Assembly: GCA_037367355.1 (NCBI GenBank)
Contig: CM074701.1
Location: forward strand, 930,001-994,000
Reading direction: 5' to 3'
DNA from: Neoscytalidium dimidiatum
Lineage: Eukaryota; Ascomycota; Dothideomycetes; Botryosphaeriales; Botryosphaeriaceae
DNA length: 64,000 nt
Shown: in pieces, positions 23,496-34,248 of the stretch
How positions within the stretch are numbered: the stretch's first letter is position 1
How the letters are laid out: every line of letters begins with the position of its first letter
Made by a program: the position numbers and the translations under genes
The notes under the pieces: generated by a model
The model's input: only the letters and a program-made list of their open reading frames with translations
Told to the model about the DNA's origin: nothing
Database searches by the model: none

Positions 23496-24027
23496 GGTGG
23501 GCGGGAGTGCAGAGCTCGTTTGCGCTCAGAGCGTGGTAACGTAGGCTCAGATGGAAAGGGGGAGGAGCTTGGGTGGTGGTGGGTGGAGGGCGGTAGATGA
23601 GCGCAGGCGCCGCGGAGTCGCTGGCGATGAGAAGGGGATTTGGGGTATTTGGGAAAGGAAGCTCGCGGGCGAGGTTGTGGTGATGAGGGCGCGAGGGCCG
23701 GAGTGACGTTTAGCGGCCGTCGCAGGCCAGGCCAGGGCGAGAGCTGCCAGCCACGAACGGGGGTCCCTGCTGCTGCTGTGTCTTGGCCGAGCTCCCCGTC
23801 CAAGTCAGCAGCGCGCCCGAGCTCAACAAAAATCTCCAGTCAAGTCCCAGCACGCCGACTCGCTGCGACGTCGTCCACGCAGCAGCAGCACCACCGCGCG
23901 CCCGCCTGACCCCCGCCGCATCCGCCCAAAGCCGCACGCCTCGAGGCACCGCCCCGGCCAAGGCAGCCGTCACTGTGGCCAAATTTCTGGGCGCGACAGA
24001 CGCTTCCTGGGGCCCCGGAGCCAAGCC
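23496..24027. promoter_or_regulatory. Shared divergent promoter region (FAA / RKM5)
   Basis: A 532-bp GC-rich region between two divergent starts. No TATA box recognised. Antisense GC-rich frames across it are not supported. Confidence 0.4.
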
Positions 24028-24982
24028 ATGCACCACGCGCTGGACCCGCTGCTGCGCTCCTTGCCGGACGAGGTGCTCGACCCGGAAGAAGGTGATTCGC
24101 GCACCAAAGAACGGCGCCAGCCCGCAGGAACGCCTCCGCTAAACCCACTGCTCGCCAGACGCCTTCGTGGTCTTTTCGCAGCCCGCGCCCTCGCACGAGC
24201 TTGGCATCCTCGACCCCAAAGCCGCCTCGCTAGATGTGACGGTTGCGGGCAGAGACCTGACCATCGCGCAGTCTCCCGGCCTGCTCACCTCCAACCGTGC
24301 CTTAGGCAGCACTGGCGCCGTGGTTTGGAAAGTCACCCCTCGGTTCGCCGAATGGCTGGCCTCTGAGGACAACGTCCTCTTCAGGAGTCACGCCCTCACC
24401 CCGCAGTCGACCGTCCTGGAACTGGGCTGCGGCGTGGCTGGCATCGTCCCATTGGCGCTAGCGCCACGAATAGGCAGATACGTAGCCACCGATCAGGACT
24501 ACGTGTTAAGACTGCTGAAACAGAACGTTGCGCAGAACTCCAGTCCACCCTCCACTCGCAGGTCCAAGTCTCAGAGGCCACGCGCGAAAGCGGAAGATGC
24601 CTCGGCTGGAAACATCGAGACGCTGACGTTGGACTGGGAACGTGACTCGATTGCTGCTCTTCCCCAACGACTTAACCAGCCGTCGGATGCGTCAGATGAT
24701 GATGTCGGCGTCGACGCCATCGTTGCCTGCGACTGTATCTACAACGAGGCGCTGATAGAGCCGTTCAACACCACTTGCGCTGAGATTTGCGCCTTACGCG
24801 CGAAAGGCAGCCGTCCGACTTTTTGCATCACAGCGCAGCAGAGAAGAACCTATGAGGTCTTCGAGCAATGGCTGACTTCTTTCCACAAGCGGTTCAGAGT
24901 GTGGAAGTTGTCAGACGACCACCTTCCGAAGGAGTTGAGGGAAGATTCAGGCTTCATTGTGCATATCGGCGTGCTGCGCTAG
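24028..24982 (+). CDS. RKM5: Ribosomal lysine N-methyltransferase 5-like protein
   Basis: Exons 24028-24091 and 24159-24982 encode 295 residues (67-nt intron). The class I methyltransferase fold is clear: the SAM motif VLELGCGVAG, the acidic post-motif YVATDQDY, and DAIVACDCIYNEALIEPF. The N-terminal signatures FSQPAPSHELGILD, QSPGLLTSNRALGSTGAVVWK and FAEWLAS match the Rkm5 group, which in yeast monomethylates a lysine of ribosomal protein Rpl1. A short insertion rich in Ser/Arg/Lys (about residues 165-185) interrupts the Rossmann domain. The split aspartate codon at the junction gives EEDAFVVFSQP. Assignment to Rkm5 rather than another METTL21-type enzyme is from memory of family motifs. 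Confidence 0.85.
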
Positions 24983-25761
24983 AAGTAAAATCGCCACTCA
25001 TCGCGTTGAGATTGCCCGGTTCGTTGTGAGGTCGTAATATTTCGGTGCAGCGTTAAGGGACCTTACAAAGTCTTCGCGTTCAATAACCGTGCTAACGCTT
25101 TTACCACTGATTCGATATTTACGTTCTTACCCTGTGATCTTGTGGGGAATGACTGCATACAAGGAAGAACGAGAAGTGCATGATCAGATTCGTGAAGCAC
25201 CTTTAGGCGATGATCATCAGGGACCGCTTGTGGATCACTCGATCGCTTAACGTGCATACGAAGCACGCCATGAGAACATGGACTATCACACAAATGGAAA
25301 TTCTTGGCCGTGCTTGACTATATTCAACTGCCCTTTTAGCTTAGGCTGTCCGCATGGGAAGTCTAAACTCCGCCCATATGCATATCTTCTGCTCTCATTT
25401 GGTTGGCTTTAGCGACGTGCCATTTCGCTTGCTGTTGCATTTCGGCTCGAAGTGCTCTTACAAAAGCAGCGACCCTAGGAGAGTTAGTTTCTCAGCGAGG
25501 CGGAACAGCGTTGGGCCCACTAAAAACATCACACATACTTGTGAAGGAGAACTTCCGGATGTTGCCCGGCGTCTTCAAGTTTCTGTGTTCTTTGTGAGCC
25601 AGAATTCAGTCATAAAATCCAGGTTTGAAATTGCTCTCTGTAGTTGAATAATTGAAACCATCCAAACTCAAAAATATAGAGAGACTGTGTGTTTGAGGGA
25701 GCATATTAAGAACAATGGTGAGGGCATTTCTACATGTTTATAACAAAATAGCTACCTCACG
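24983..25761. other. Intergenic region
   Basis: About 780 bp of moderately AT-rich sequence. Short frames on both strands, none supported. Confidence 0.4.
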
Positions 25762-25833
25762 GGAAGTCAAAGCAGTCGTCTGGATGTGCATATCACCAAT
25801 AGTTTTAGTCATCGAACGATTGCTACAAAGTTG
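25762..25833. repeat. MITE-like hairpin element, copy C (diverged)
   Basis: Left arm AAGTCAAAGCAGTCGTCTGG and right arm CATCGAACGATTGCTACAAA pair as imperfect reverse complements; the left arm matches copies A, B and D. It is the most diverged copy and lies just past the stop of the 701-residue gene. Confidence 0.55.
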
Positions 25834-25907
25834 TACATTCTGTTGCCATAGTATTGAAATCATCAGTGCATATGAAAATAGGCATATGGTTCCAGGTTGC
25901 ACGATAA

Positions 25908-28013
25908 TCAGTGTGCTCTCCAAAGAAAGGAAGTTGGAAATGTATCCCATGGACCATATGAGCCCATCCACTGTTGCTGACGTCCCTCCTCCAAGTCTTT
26001 GGGGTGTGTCAGTGTCCCACATGGTCCGCGCCAATATCCCTTCGAACCGTACCGTCCTACTTGCAGCGATTGTCCCAGGATGACAGCTTGTCTTTGTCCA
26101 TATGCATCTTCGTCCCATTGCTCGAACCATAACCTTAAAGAAGTACTCTCTTCAAACATGACTCTTGCTTTCATCTTTTTTGGGAAGTTAAATGAACCAT
26201 TCGTGCTGTATGGCAAGACCTCGTCCCCGTTTTGATCTTGGATGATCGGGACAAGTCGGCCGTTGATTTCGATGGATCCTCGTCCAATACGAACTTTGCA
26301 CGCCGTGCTATGAGACTGAAAAGGGTCCCTTAGATACTTCATGAAACAATAGATGCCGGAAGCGCCAGCAGCAGTGATATCCCAGGAATTCTTGGACTCA
26401 TATCGATAGGGGAACATGGAAGTTCCAAGAACATCCGTCCACTCGAGAGGATCGCCAGTGTAAAGCCAAACGCATTGTTTGAGCAATCTGGTGAACCGAG
26501 AGCCGAGTATGAAGTTGGAATCGTAGATCGCAAACCGGTTCTGGCCCTCAAGAAAAGACTCAATCCCTGCATAGAGTCGAGGGAGCCCGTAACGCCGCAG
26601 ATCCATTGGCTCATCGAGTACTACGTCGCAGAGGACTGTAGTAGGCAGCATTACCATGCAACAAACATCAGCAGTGGCCGGTTGCAATTTGTTTGAGATT
26701 CGCTGCAGGGCGTTGACGCATGGAGTTGCAAAACTGCGGGCGACAAAATCCTCCTCCTCTTTGATCCGCTGACTTCTTACTGGTAGGGATGTATTGACGA
26801 CTTCTTGAAATGATTCATTCCATGCCTTTCCCTCTCTTACTTTCCATTCGTTCATGATCTTGTCAATGTTCTGTTCTGCCCCAGAAACCCATTGCTCAGT
26901 CTCAGGCAAGCAGGCCAACAATCGACGCAAGAGTTCAGTAGCGGTCGTGAATCTCCTGAAATACCTTGAATAAGGAGAGTAATGATAGAGAAGGGTGAAA
27001 GCGACGAACAATTCACACGTCTCAGATGGTATCTGTTGGAGGTCTTCGCAAATGTAAGGGCCAAAGAAGTCCCTGAGGACAGCGTCTTGTGAAATGCACG
27101 AATCGAGGGAATGTGACGAAAAGTGCGAATGCTGCTGCCTGTGGGTGAACTTCAACTCCGCTGGAAGAAGAGAGAAAGTTGTCTTTGTTTGGGCAAGCTC
27201 ATGACCGGATGGATTGCGCACCGCTGTGAACCGTATCTGATATGAATTCTTGGTGACATCGTAATTCTGGAACACTGAACCAGCACCATCGGGTGTGACT
27301 CTGAGCATCCGCACTCGCATGCCAAAGATGTAGTCGCAAAGAACTAAAGCCCAGCTGCAAGTTGCCCCGCCGACGATTTCCGCGGATTCCGTCCGACCAT
27401 TCAAGATATCCGCAAGGCAAAATAAGAATTTAGCAATGTCCTTTGCCTCGCTGGCTCTCCAATGTGTAGGATTATTCCTGTTCGTAAATCCCAGGATCTT
27501 GTTGATCTGAGTGATCCTGGCTCCGAATCCAGAGATTGAGAAGATTCCGGAGCAAACATGAACATACTGTTCCCATTGTTGGAATGAGGGAGTTAACTCG
27601 GACGGGATCCCAAAACATTTGGGTAAGTCGTAAAGGACCATTGCTGCCACGTTGCTGGATAGGCCCTCAGATAAAGCGGCTGTAAGCGCGACACTGGAAG
27701 CGCCCTGAGAAGTCTGGACCAAATTGCGCAGAATGTGCCGGACGCCGACACCAAACCAGACGACATCACCAAAGCCGCCGTAGATCTTGAAGGTGGACAT
27801 GGCTTCGCTCAGCCTCTTCTCTCCCCGCACACCGATAGGCAGCTTACTGCACACGGCTTGAGCTATGGCGACGGTAAGCGGTTCCAATCCTGCTCCAGAT
27901 AGACGTCCAAGAATGGCAACCGACGCGTTGAAGGGCATGTTAGAGAGAGCCATCCAGTCCAGCGAGCCTTGTTGCGCAAATGAGTTGCCGGTAGAGCTCG
28001 GCACGACGGCCAT
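25908..28013 (-). CDS. Uncharacterised 701-residue protein
   Basis: A single uninterrupted frame of 701 codons from an ATG at 28013. I do not recognise a domain. Visible traits: N-terminal MAVVPSSTGN, then KIYGGFGDVVWFGVGVRHIL near residue 75, alanine-rich helices (SSVALTAALSEGLSS), CSGIFSISGFGARITQ, a region with several aromatic YHYSPYSRYF runs, a C-terminal part with RIGRGSIEINGRLVPII and KARVMFEESTSLRLWFEQWD that may be beta-rich. No signal peptide or convincing membrane segment. It seems to belong to a large, variable set of ascomycete proteins of unknown role. It is intronless, unlike most neighbours, and sits between two hairpin elements (25762 and 28606) in gene-poor DNA. That setting fits an accessory gene. 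Confidence 0.75.
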   Translation of the reverse strand: MAVVPSSTGNSFAQQGSLDWMALSNMPFNASVAILGRLSGAGLEPLTVAIAQAVCSKLPIGVRGEKRLSEAMSTFKIYGGFGDVVWFGVGVRHILRNLVQTSQGASSVALTAALSEGLSSNVAAMVLYDLPKCFGIPSELTPSFQQWEQYVHVCSGIFSISGFGARITQINKILGFTNRNNPTHWRASEAKDIAKFLFCLADILNGRTESAEIVGGATCSWALVLCDYIFGMRVRMLRVTPDGAGSVFQNYDVTKNSYQIRFTAVRNPSGHELAQTKTTFSLLPAELKFTHRQQHSHFSSHSLDSCISQDAVLRDFFGPYICEDLQQIPSETCELFVAFTLLYHYSPYSRYFRRFTTATELLRRLLACLPETEQWVSGAEQNIDKIMNEWKVREGKAWNESFQEVVNTSLPVRSQRIKEEEDFVARSFATPCVNALQRISNKLQPATADVCCMVMLPTTVLCDVVLDEPMDLRRYGLPRLYAGIESFLEGQNRFAIYDSNFILGSRFTRLLKQCVWLYTGDPLEWTDVLGTSMFPYRYESKNSWDITAAGASGIYCFMKYLRDPFQSHSTACKVRIGRGSIEINGRLVPIIQDQNGDEVLPYSTNGSFNFPKKMKARVMFEESTSLRLWFEQWDEDAYGQRQAVILGQSLQVGRYGSKGYWRGPCGTLTHPKDLEEGRQQQWMGSYGPWDTFPTSFLWRAH

Positions 28014-28605
28014 GGCTGAACGAGATTTAATGTGGTCGACAGGATATATTGACGAAGAAATTGATGATCAAATCCAGAATTTGTGAATTCTTTGCGCAGC
28101 CCGAGAAAACGCTTTCTGTTTGGGAGAATCTGAAAAGGCTAGAATTGCTGAAGACTGTTTCCGGTCAGAAGAAACTGGAATAGTACAGTGCGCAGCCTTA
28201 GGCTCAAAAACCTGAGCTCTTCGTAGCCTTGCCTGTCACGTGCTGTCAGCAGTACTCTACAGCGTTTGAAGACGAACAGCACTACCAGGTAGGTAGCTTA
28301 CTCGAGTCCTCCCAGAGGTAATTCGGCGTCAGCCTAGCTCCCACTTAGACAGCAGAGCAGTCACTGGTCTTTTGAGAGAGAAGCAATTGAGCTCAGACAT
28401 GATGATCGTAAAGGGACATAGAGCCGAATAGCAACCCCCTTGCATACAACTGCCCATGGAACATAATGGACAAGAATGTCGAAAAAACAATAAATTCATA
28501 TATTTTCCTGTGAACTCACACCAACGGCACAGCGGGTGACAAAATAAGTGATCTTTCACTTCGCAGGCTAAGGCGACTCACAGGGACAAACGGATATGAA
28601 GGTTT
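28014..28605. other. Intergenic, upstream of the 701-residue gene
   Basis: About 590 bp upstream of the orphan gene, with two CACGTGCTG-like motifs in the wider region (about 28240 and 28731). No gene supported. Confidence 0.35.
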
Positions 28606-28688
28606 ATGGGTAGTTGAAACAGTCGTCCAGACGTTGATGATGTGTGAATTTGGTAAAATCGAAGTCCGTACGACTGCTCCAATTGCCC
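28606..28688. repeat. MITE-like hairpin element, copy D
   Basis: Left arm TGGGTAGTTGAAACAGTCGT (28606 on) pairs with the right arm ACGACTGCTCCAATTGCCCA ending at 28688. The interior TTTGGTAAAAT resembles the right interior of copies A and B. Ends TGGG...CCCA match the outer sequence of copy B. Confidence 0.8.
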
Positions 28689-29071
28689 ACGCAAGCGATA
28701 TGATGCGGTATGAAGGGTGATTTCTTCCGCCACGTGCTGTGGCGGGGAGTCCCTTTTCACCATTTCCTGTGCCACCAAGGGTTCAATTCAGTATATTCTG
28801 ACTATGCGATAAAGGTAAGAATTTACCAAGGTCCATCTCAATTATATCATACAAGAATAAGAAGTTCCTCATCTTACAGCCTTCAACACTCATTAACAAC
28901 CCCAGACGCGCCCAATACCAAGACGCCCACCATTATGCAGTCATAGCAGTCATTAACTTTGTACAAGAACACCGACTACTTCACCCTCTTCCGTATACAA
29001 ACCAAACAAACTTCAGGATTATAATTCCAACAAAACCCACCGTTTTTTCTTTTTTTTCCCCTCATCACACC
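28689..29071. other. Intergenic region
   Basis: About 380 bp between the hairpin element and the stop of the secreted protein gene; AT-rich 3' flank with a T-run near 29045-29058. Confidence 0.35.
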
Positions 29072-29569
29072 TCAATTGGCGCACCCCTCCCCGCCAATCA
29101 CGCCCGCCACGGCCCTGACATAACTCCCATTCGCGACGGGCGCGAAATCGGCGGCCGTCACCGCGACGTCGAACATGCGGCAGCCGATGCCGGGGGTGCC
29201 GGCGGGGGCGCCGTAGTGGCTCTCGCCGGGGACGTTGTAGGCGAGGAAGGCGGAGACGCAGCGGTCGAGCCCGTTGCACTGCTCGACGCAGTTGGACCAC
29301 AGCGTGGTGGCGTTGACGTAGGCCTCGTCCGACAGCGGCCGGTCCCACGAGTAGATCTCGTGCGCGGCGGCGAGGGAGGCGGACGGCGCGTAGGCGGCGC
29401 TGGCGTTGGCGGGCCCGGCGTTGAGCGGGTAGCTGATCGTGCAGGGCGGCGTGATGGGGACGTAGGACGGGGCGCCGGCGCGGGGGCGCAGCGCTATCGG
29501 GGTCGAGGCGGTGAGGGTGGCCGTGAGGAGGAGGAGGACGGGGAGGAAGGTGGAGGTTGAGGCGCGCAT
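29072..29569 (-). CDS. Small secreted cysteine-containing protein (PAN/Apple-like)
   Basis: Single exon, 165 residues. The N-terminus MRASTSTFLPVLLLLTATLTAS is a typical signal peptide. The mature part has six cysteines: TPPCTISY, WSNCVEQC, DRCVSAFL, GIGCRMFD and EGCAN. The C-x3-C...C-x-(S/A)-F...C spacing resembles PAN/Apple-type modules in many fungal secreted proteins. Two or three potential N-glycosylation sites are present (for example NATTLWS and NGSYVR). No enzyme motif. Small size, secretion and even cysteine count fit an extracellular adhesin-like or effector-like protein, but no function can be assigned. The longer upstream open frame lacks a better start. Confidence 0.7.
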   Translation of the reverse strand: MRASTSTFLPVLLLLTATLTASTPIALRPRAGAPSYVPITPPCTISYPLNAGPANASAAYAPSASLAAAHEIYSWDRPLSDEAYVNATTLWSNCVEQCNGLDRCVSAFLAYNVPGESHYGAPAGTPGIGCRMFDVAVTAADFAPVANGSYVRAVAGVIGGEGCAN

Positions 29570-31860
29570 GGCTGTGGTTGGTCTCTTTTTTCTTTTTGGG
29601 CGGTGAGGCTTAGGTTGGGTTCGTGCCCTTAAATGTTTATGCGGGTGTGTGGTGAGTGCGATTGGCTGGATGGGCTCGGTTGCCGTGAAGGTTTGTGAGG
29701 TTGAGTTTGTTTTGCTGGTCGGGAATTGAGCAAATGGAGGCGGATGTAGAGAATTGGTCGGCGTTTGGTTTATAGGATGGGAGGTATTGCGGATGACGTA
29801 GTTTGTCTGTTTCGCACAAGGGGTCCAGGCTAGCGAGGTAGGAATGCGGGCGGATTCCAAAACACGCGGCGATCCTTTGGACTTATGTAGGTAGTACGGG
29901 TGGATAGAGGGCAGAAAAAAGGCGGGAAGAAGGTTTCGGAGGTTAATATAAGCTTGCACGCCTGATGAGTCGTGGAGAAGGAACGGTGAGAGCGGCGCAG
30001 CCAGTGTTAAAAGGAGGCTGGCAGGAACAAGTACAGTCGGAGGGAATTTGGGATGGCTTGTGATCAGCTACACGCGGCGTCAAGCGGCCCATCCGTACTA
30101 TTCATGGAGGACAAGAGCGGGTCCGGCGATGGACGGCATGCTGCAGGGACGGGCGGATTGGCCGGCCGATCTCGTGGATGTGGAGTTACGCCCCCATCAG
30201 CATTCTCTCGCTGCTCCTCTTTAAGCCGACTGCCAACGTCACTGTAGCCAGGAAGAGCAAGGTGCGGTCGAAATACGGGACACCACGAGGCTGACGGGAC
30301 CCTGCAACGCGACGTGGTTTGCCCCGTTCGGAGTCTGGGTGGGCGAAGAAAAAAAAAGTGTGGTGGCAGACAAGCAAGCCCAGCTCGTGTCTGCGCCGGC
30401 CCCGAAGCTTCCGCCCAACAAGCAATTCGCTCGCCGCTCGCCGCTTGCCGCTTGCCGCCGCGGCGCCACTGACAGGCTGCCATTATTGGACTGACAGCTG
30501 GCACGCTTGACCGGAGCCCAGCCCCAGTGACCAGCTGGTACAAAGCAGAACCATCGTAATTTCTCGCACCACCGCCGCCGCTCATCCAGGCTTGACCATT
30601 TCCTCCCCCTTCGGCATCGTGCGACACGCGCAACCATCATCGACCGACCTCCCGGGCCGAGAGAATGCGGGCTGATCACGATTTCCGCTCCGACAGCAAT
30701 GTGCGAATCCCTGCCAAGTGATGTAAGCGATGACATCGTCCTCATTCATGCGCGGTGTTTCCTGTTTCCGAACCTCAGCTCCATCTCCATCACACATTCT
30801 TCTTGACTTGTGGACCGATTGAGTGAAAGACGGGTGTTTCGCGATACAGAGGCGATGTCGAATGAGGATGCAGGCATATTGCGTCGGTGTGATGCTCGGG
30901 TCGCCAAGGAGAGCATGATGTTACATCGGGCTCGGTGCTGCGAGCTGCACGATCTGTTGTATGTGCTACCAGTGACATTGTTGCTTGCTCGGTCTGTGTG
31001 CCCCTCACACGCCGCCGTATTCTTGCATGGTCTCAGAGGTGTACCCACGTAGCTAATTAATCCCTCTAGCCGCGTTAGGTGCAACTGAACATCATGTTAA
31101 CCAACGGAAATACTCTTGCTAATCGTTGAAGCAATTTAAAACAAACTTTAAGAGACGGCATCGAAGACTTGCCGCTAAAGAAGACCTTAGCGGGAACACA
31201 CAGAATTATCGCTCTACAATCTCTCAGCGTGTATGCTGCGGATAGCTGTGCCAACGTTCCCTCCAAAAAAGACTTAGTACATGCATAATTGCCGTATAAG
31301 ATCCTGCTCTATACCCACCCCCTTACACCACCTTGCTTTACCTTAACAAGATTGCCACAAGGCGGGGGCGAGAACCTCGTATTGAATATGCGTCGATCTG
31401 TGTACAGCCTGCAGAAATGATGCCACACCAGCGAGATCGATCAAGGCCAGACACCGCGTAGCGTCGACCCAGCCGCTGAAACGTGAACACTAAAGCAGAT
31501 TAATAATTTTGTTTATAAATAGTACAAAGATTCAGAACGGATTGAAGGGGCGCGTGACGCGAATTCACAATTGTTCAATGATGGAGTCAAGTGCCACTCT
31601 TGTCTTCAAATATCTCCATTTAGACTGACACTGCTGAATGACTCGCAAAGAGCAAGCCAGTTATCTGCTCAAGCTCCAAGTCCACAGCGCCGCCAACAAC
31701 CATCCCCGATCCTCGGTAAAAAAGGATTACTGTAAAAGGAAACCCATAATGTGCCGTTGAGGGCATTTTGAACGCGGGTCGGATATCTCTGATGAAGAAG
31801 TGACTAAAATATACTTTATCCGAAGCGGAAAATGGATGGAATAGTTTTGGTCGTGCGTTT
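29570..31860. other. Large intergenic region
   Basis: About 2.3 kb with no supported gene. The part 30050-30700 is GC-rich with random-looking open frames on both strands; 31080-31860 is AT-richer. No repeat copies of the hairpin family were found here. Confidence 0.4.
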
Positions 31861-31919
31861 CGTGTCCCTTGGTCCCAATGTTTTTTTTGTCTTTGTCGTT
31901 AAAGTCTCATGATCTCGTC

Positions 31920-32275
31920 TTGTATGTTGAAAATTTGCGACCCCATGCCTCCACCAAATCTTGATTTATTTTTTCCAGTATGCAAAACACCTTTGTAATG
32001 AGCAATGAGTTGATGAGATTGCCCGCCTTGTTTTGCGTTCGCAATGTTGAAAGTCCCGTATAATGTTGAAAATGACCCTGTAGTGTTGAAATTACCCATG
32101 CCATGTACCTTTTTCTTAATCCTTTAACCCCTGGGAAGAATGTTGAATGTGAGACTTGTCCGACGCCGCTTTTGAGAACTCTCTTTTTGTTGAAAACTCC
32201 AGGAACGCCGACGCTGCATGCACAATGTTCTCGACTGCGAGGATGAAAAACAGTCGATGGATGCAATTAGTTGAA
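31920..32275. repeat. Dispersed TGTTGAA motif cluster downstream of MET13
   Basis: The string GTTGAA(A) recurs at about 31925, 32044, 32064, 32083, 32141, 32190 and 32269, several within an AATGTTGAAA context, two of them in a local quasi-tandem block (32040-32095). This lies just past the stop codon of the methylenetetrahydrofolate reductase gene, so much of it may be 3' UTR. Role unknown. Confidence 0.45.
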
Positions 32276-32283
32276 AAATTCGC

Positions 32284-34248
32284 TTAGTTTTGGGCGGTGC
32301 CGTTGTGGACCGCCGAAGTTGAGTTGCCGTTGACAACCGTATCGGGGATCCTGCTCTCGCCATTGGTGTGGGATGCGCCGTTGGTCTGTCCGTTCACTTC
32401 CGCCTCTCTAGTTCCATGGAGATCCTTGTCGATATCCTTGACCTCAAGACCATCGAAAAGGGCAAAGATGCCGTTGGGAACATGGAAGTCATTGTGCACG
32501 ATGTTTACAAGGTACCACGTATCCATGAGATCCTCGATCACGTAGCGTGAAGGGCTGGCAGCAGTGTAGCACTTAGCCCAGTCTTCTCCGAGGCGGTAGA
32601 ACTCGTCCTTCCAAGCAAGGAAGCTGATCGTTTCGACAATGGTGGGCTGAACAATCTCCTTGCCAGGGAAGACGCCCCAGGTGACGGCATTCGGGCCATC
32701 GCTAGGAGCATTCGTCTTGAGATCGCCCGCCTTGTTGACAGCGTAGTATGTCATCTCCGGATCACGCTCGATGCGGGTGATGAGCTCCGCAATCAGCTCG
32801 GGAGAAACAAGGACCTCGAGGTAGGCCTTCTGGTAGACGTATCCATTACGAGGGCCCCAGCCGTATACGGGGTCTGATGATTTCGCGCTATTGACAGCGG
32901 GCTGGGAGTTGATGGTTAGAAAGCCACGCTGGTTGAGTTTGACCAGGTCATCCTTGAGCACATCCGCCTCTGAGGTAATCGGCTGCTCGCTCCAGGGAAG
33001 TCTGTCAAGCTTTCCTTCCATGTACTTGACGAAGATATTGGCAATGTCCCGCACGGACTTCGGCTGGCCCCAGAGCTTGATGTTATCCGCATTAGTGCCC
33101 TTCAGACCAATACCGTAAGCATCCAGTTCACCGAAGGCAGGGGACCTCGAATCACCCCAACGTCCGTTGGGAAACTCATCCCAATCTTGAGTGCGAACAA
33201 CGTAGGATCGGTTGCGGTTTCTCCAGAAGATGGGACGAACGTTCTCTTCGCGGCGACCGGGAGCAAGGGATTGGCGCCAGGGAAGAGGCTTCTCGAGCGG
33301 ACTCTGGATGTCCGGGGTAAGACCGAGTTCTTCCAGAACCATGCGCGTGGATTGGGCTAAATTCATGGTATAGCTGCAAGGTAACGTTAGACAAATCACA
33401 TCAGTCGGAAGATGCTCCGCTTACAAGTGCAGGTGAAGGATGCCAGCTTCCATCAACCGGCGGCACATGGTTGCGATCAGGTGCTTGCCAATTTCCCGCA
33501 CCTCCGCATCATCGTTCTTGACCGGCTCGAGCGCTTCCAGCCAGTCCGGAGGGACGCGGCATTTGGTCCACTGCGCCCGTCTCATGAACGCAGCATAGGT
33601 GTGGATTGGCATGATGCCAGGAACAATGGGCACCGTGATTCCCTTGGCGCGCACCTTCTTGACCCAGTTCAGGAAAAGGTCGACGTCGTAGAACATCTGC
33701 GTCACAATGAAAGTGCCACCGGCATCGACCTTCTCCTTCAGGTGATCCAACAGCAGGTCAGCGTCGGGCTGATCATCGCATCCTTCTGAGTATCCAGCAA
33801 CACCAATGTCGAAGTGGTCGCCGTACTTGTCTCTGATGTACTTGACCAGGTCCTTAGCGTAGCGGAAACCGCCGGCGGTGGCTTCCCACTTCTCTTTCTC
33901 TCGCGGAGGGTCCCCTCTCAGCGCGAGAATGTTCTTGCAGCCAGCGTTATAGGCCTCGCGCAGAGCCTCGTCCAGCTTCGACTTCTCCATGTCGGTGCAA
34001 GTCAGATGCATGCAGGTCTCCAGGCCGTAGACGGACTGTGCGACCTTTACCATCTCGCAGGTCAAGGTTGAATTGCGACCACCGGCGCCCCAGGTAATGT
34101 CGATGAAGGTGGGCCCGAAGCTGTGCATGCGATCCATTCGGTCATAGAGATTCTGGACGCCCTGGGCGGTCTTCGGCGGGAAGAATTCGAAGGAGAAGGT
34201 GGCCTTGCCATTCTTCTGGCTCTCTTGCAGCTTCTGGGAGATGTGCAT
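32284..34248 (-). CDS. MET13: Methylenetetrahydrofolate reductase (Met13-like)
   Basis: Reduces 5,10-methylenetetrahydrofolate to 5-methyltetrahydrofolate for methionine synthesis. Exons 34248-33425 and 33373-32284 (52-nt intron) give 637 residues. The N-terminal FAD-binding TIM barrel is complete: FSFEFFPPKTAQGVQNLYDRM, FIDITWGAGG, ETCMHLTCT, NILALRGDPP, IVTQMFYDVD and PGIMPI. The fungal C-terminal regulatory domain follows, with RPIFWRNRNRSYV, DEFPNGRWGDSRSPAFGELDAYG, GWGPRNGYVYQKAYLE and NAVTWGVFPGKEIVQPTIVE. It resembles yeast Met13 more than Met12. The last ~35 residues are a low-complexity tail (NGQTNGASHTNGES) not needed for catalysis. It is divergent from the TIM paralogue at 35015. 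Confidence 0.96.

Noticed and set aside
31300..31500. Possible tRNA gene near GCGAGAACCTCGTATTGAATATGCG
   Set aside because: No A-box/B-box pair with plausible spacing and no foldable acceptor stem was found. I saw no tRNA elsewhere in the window.
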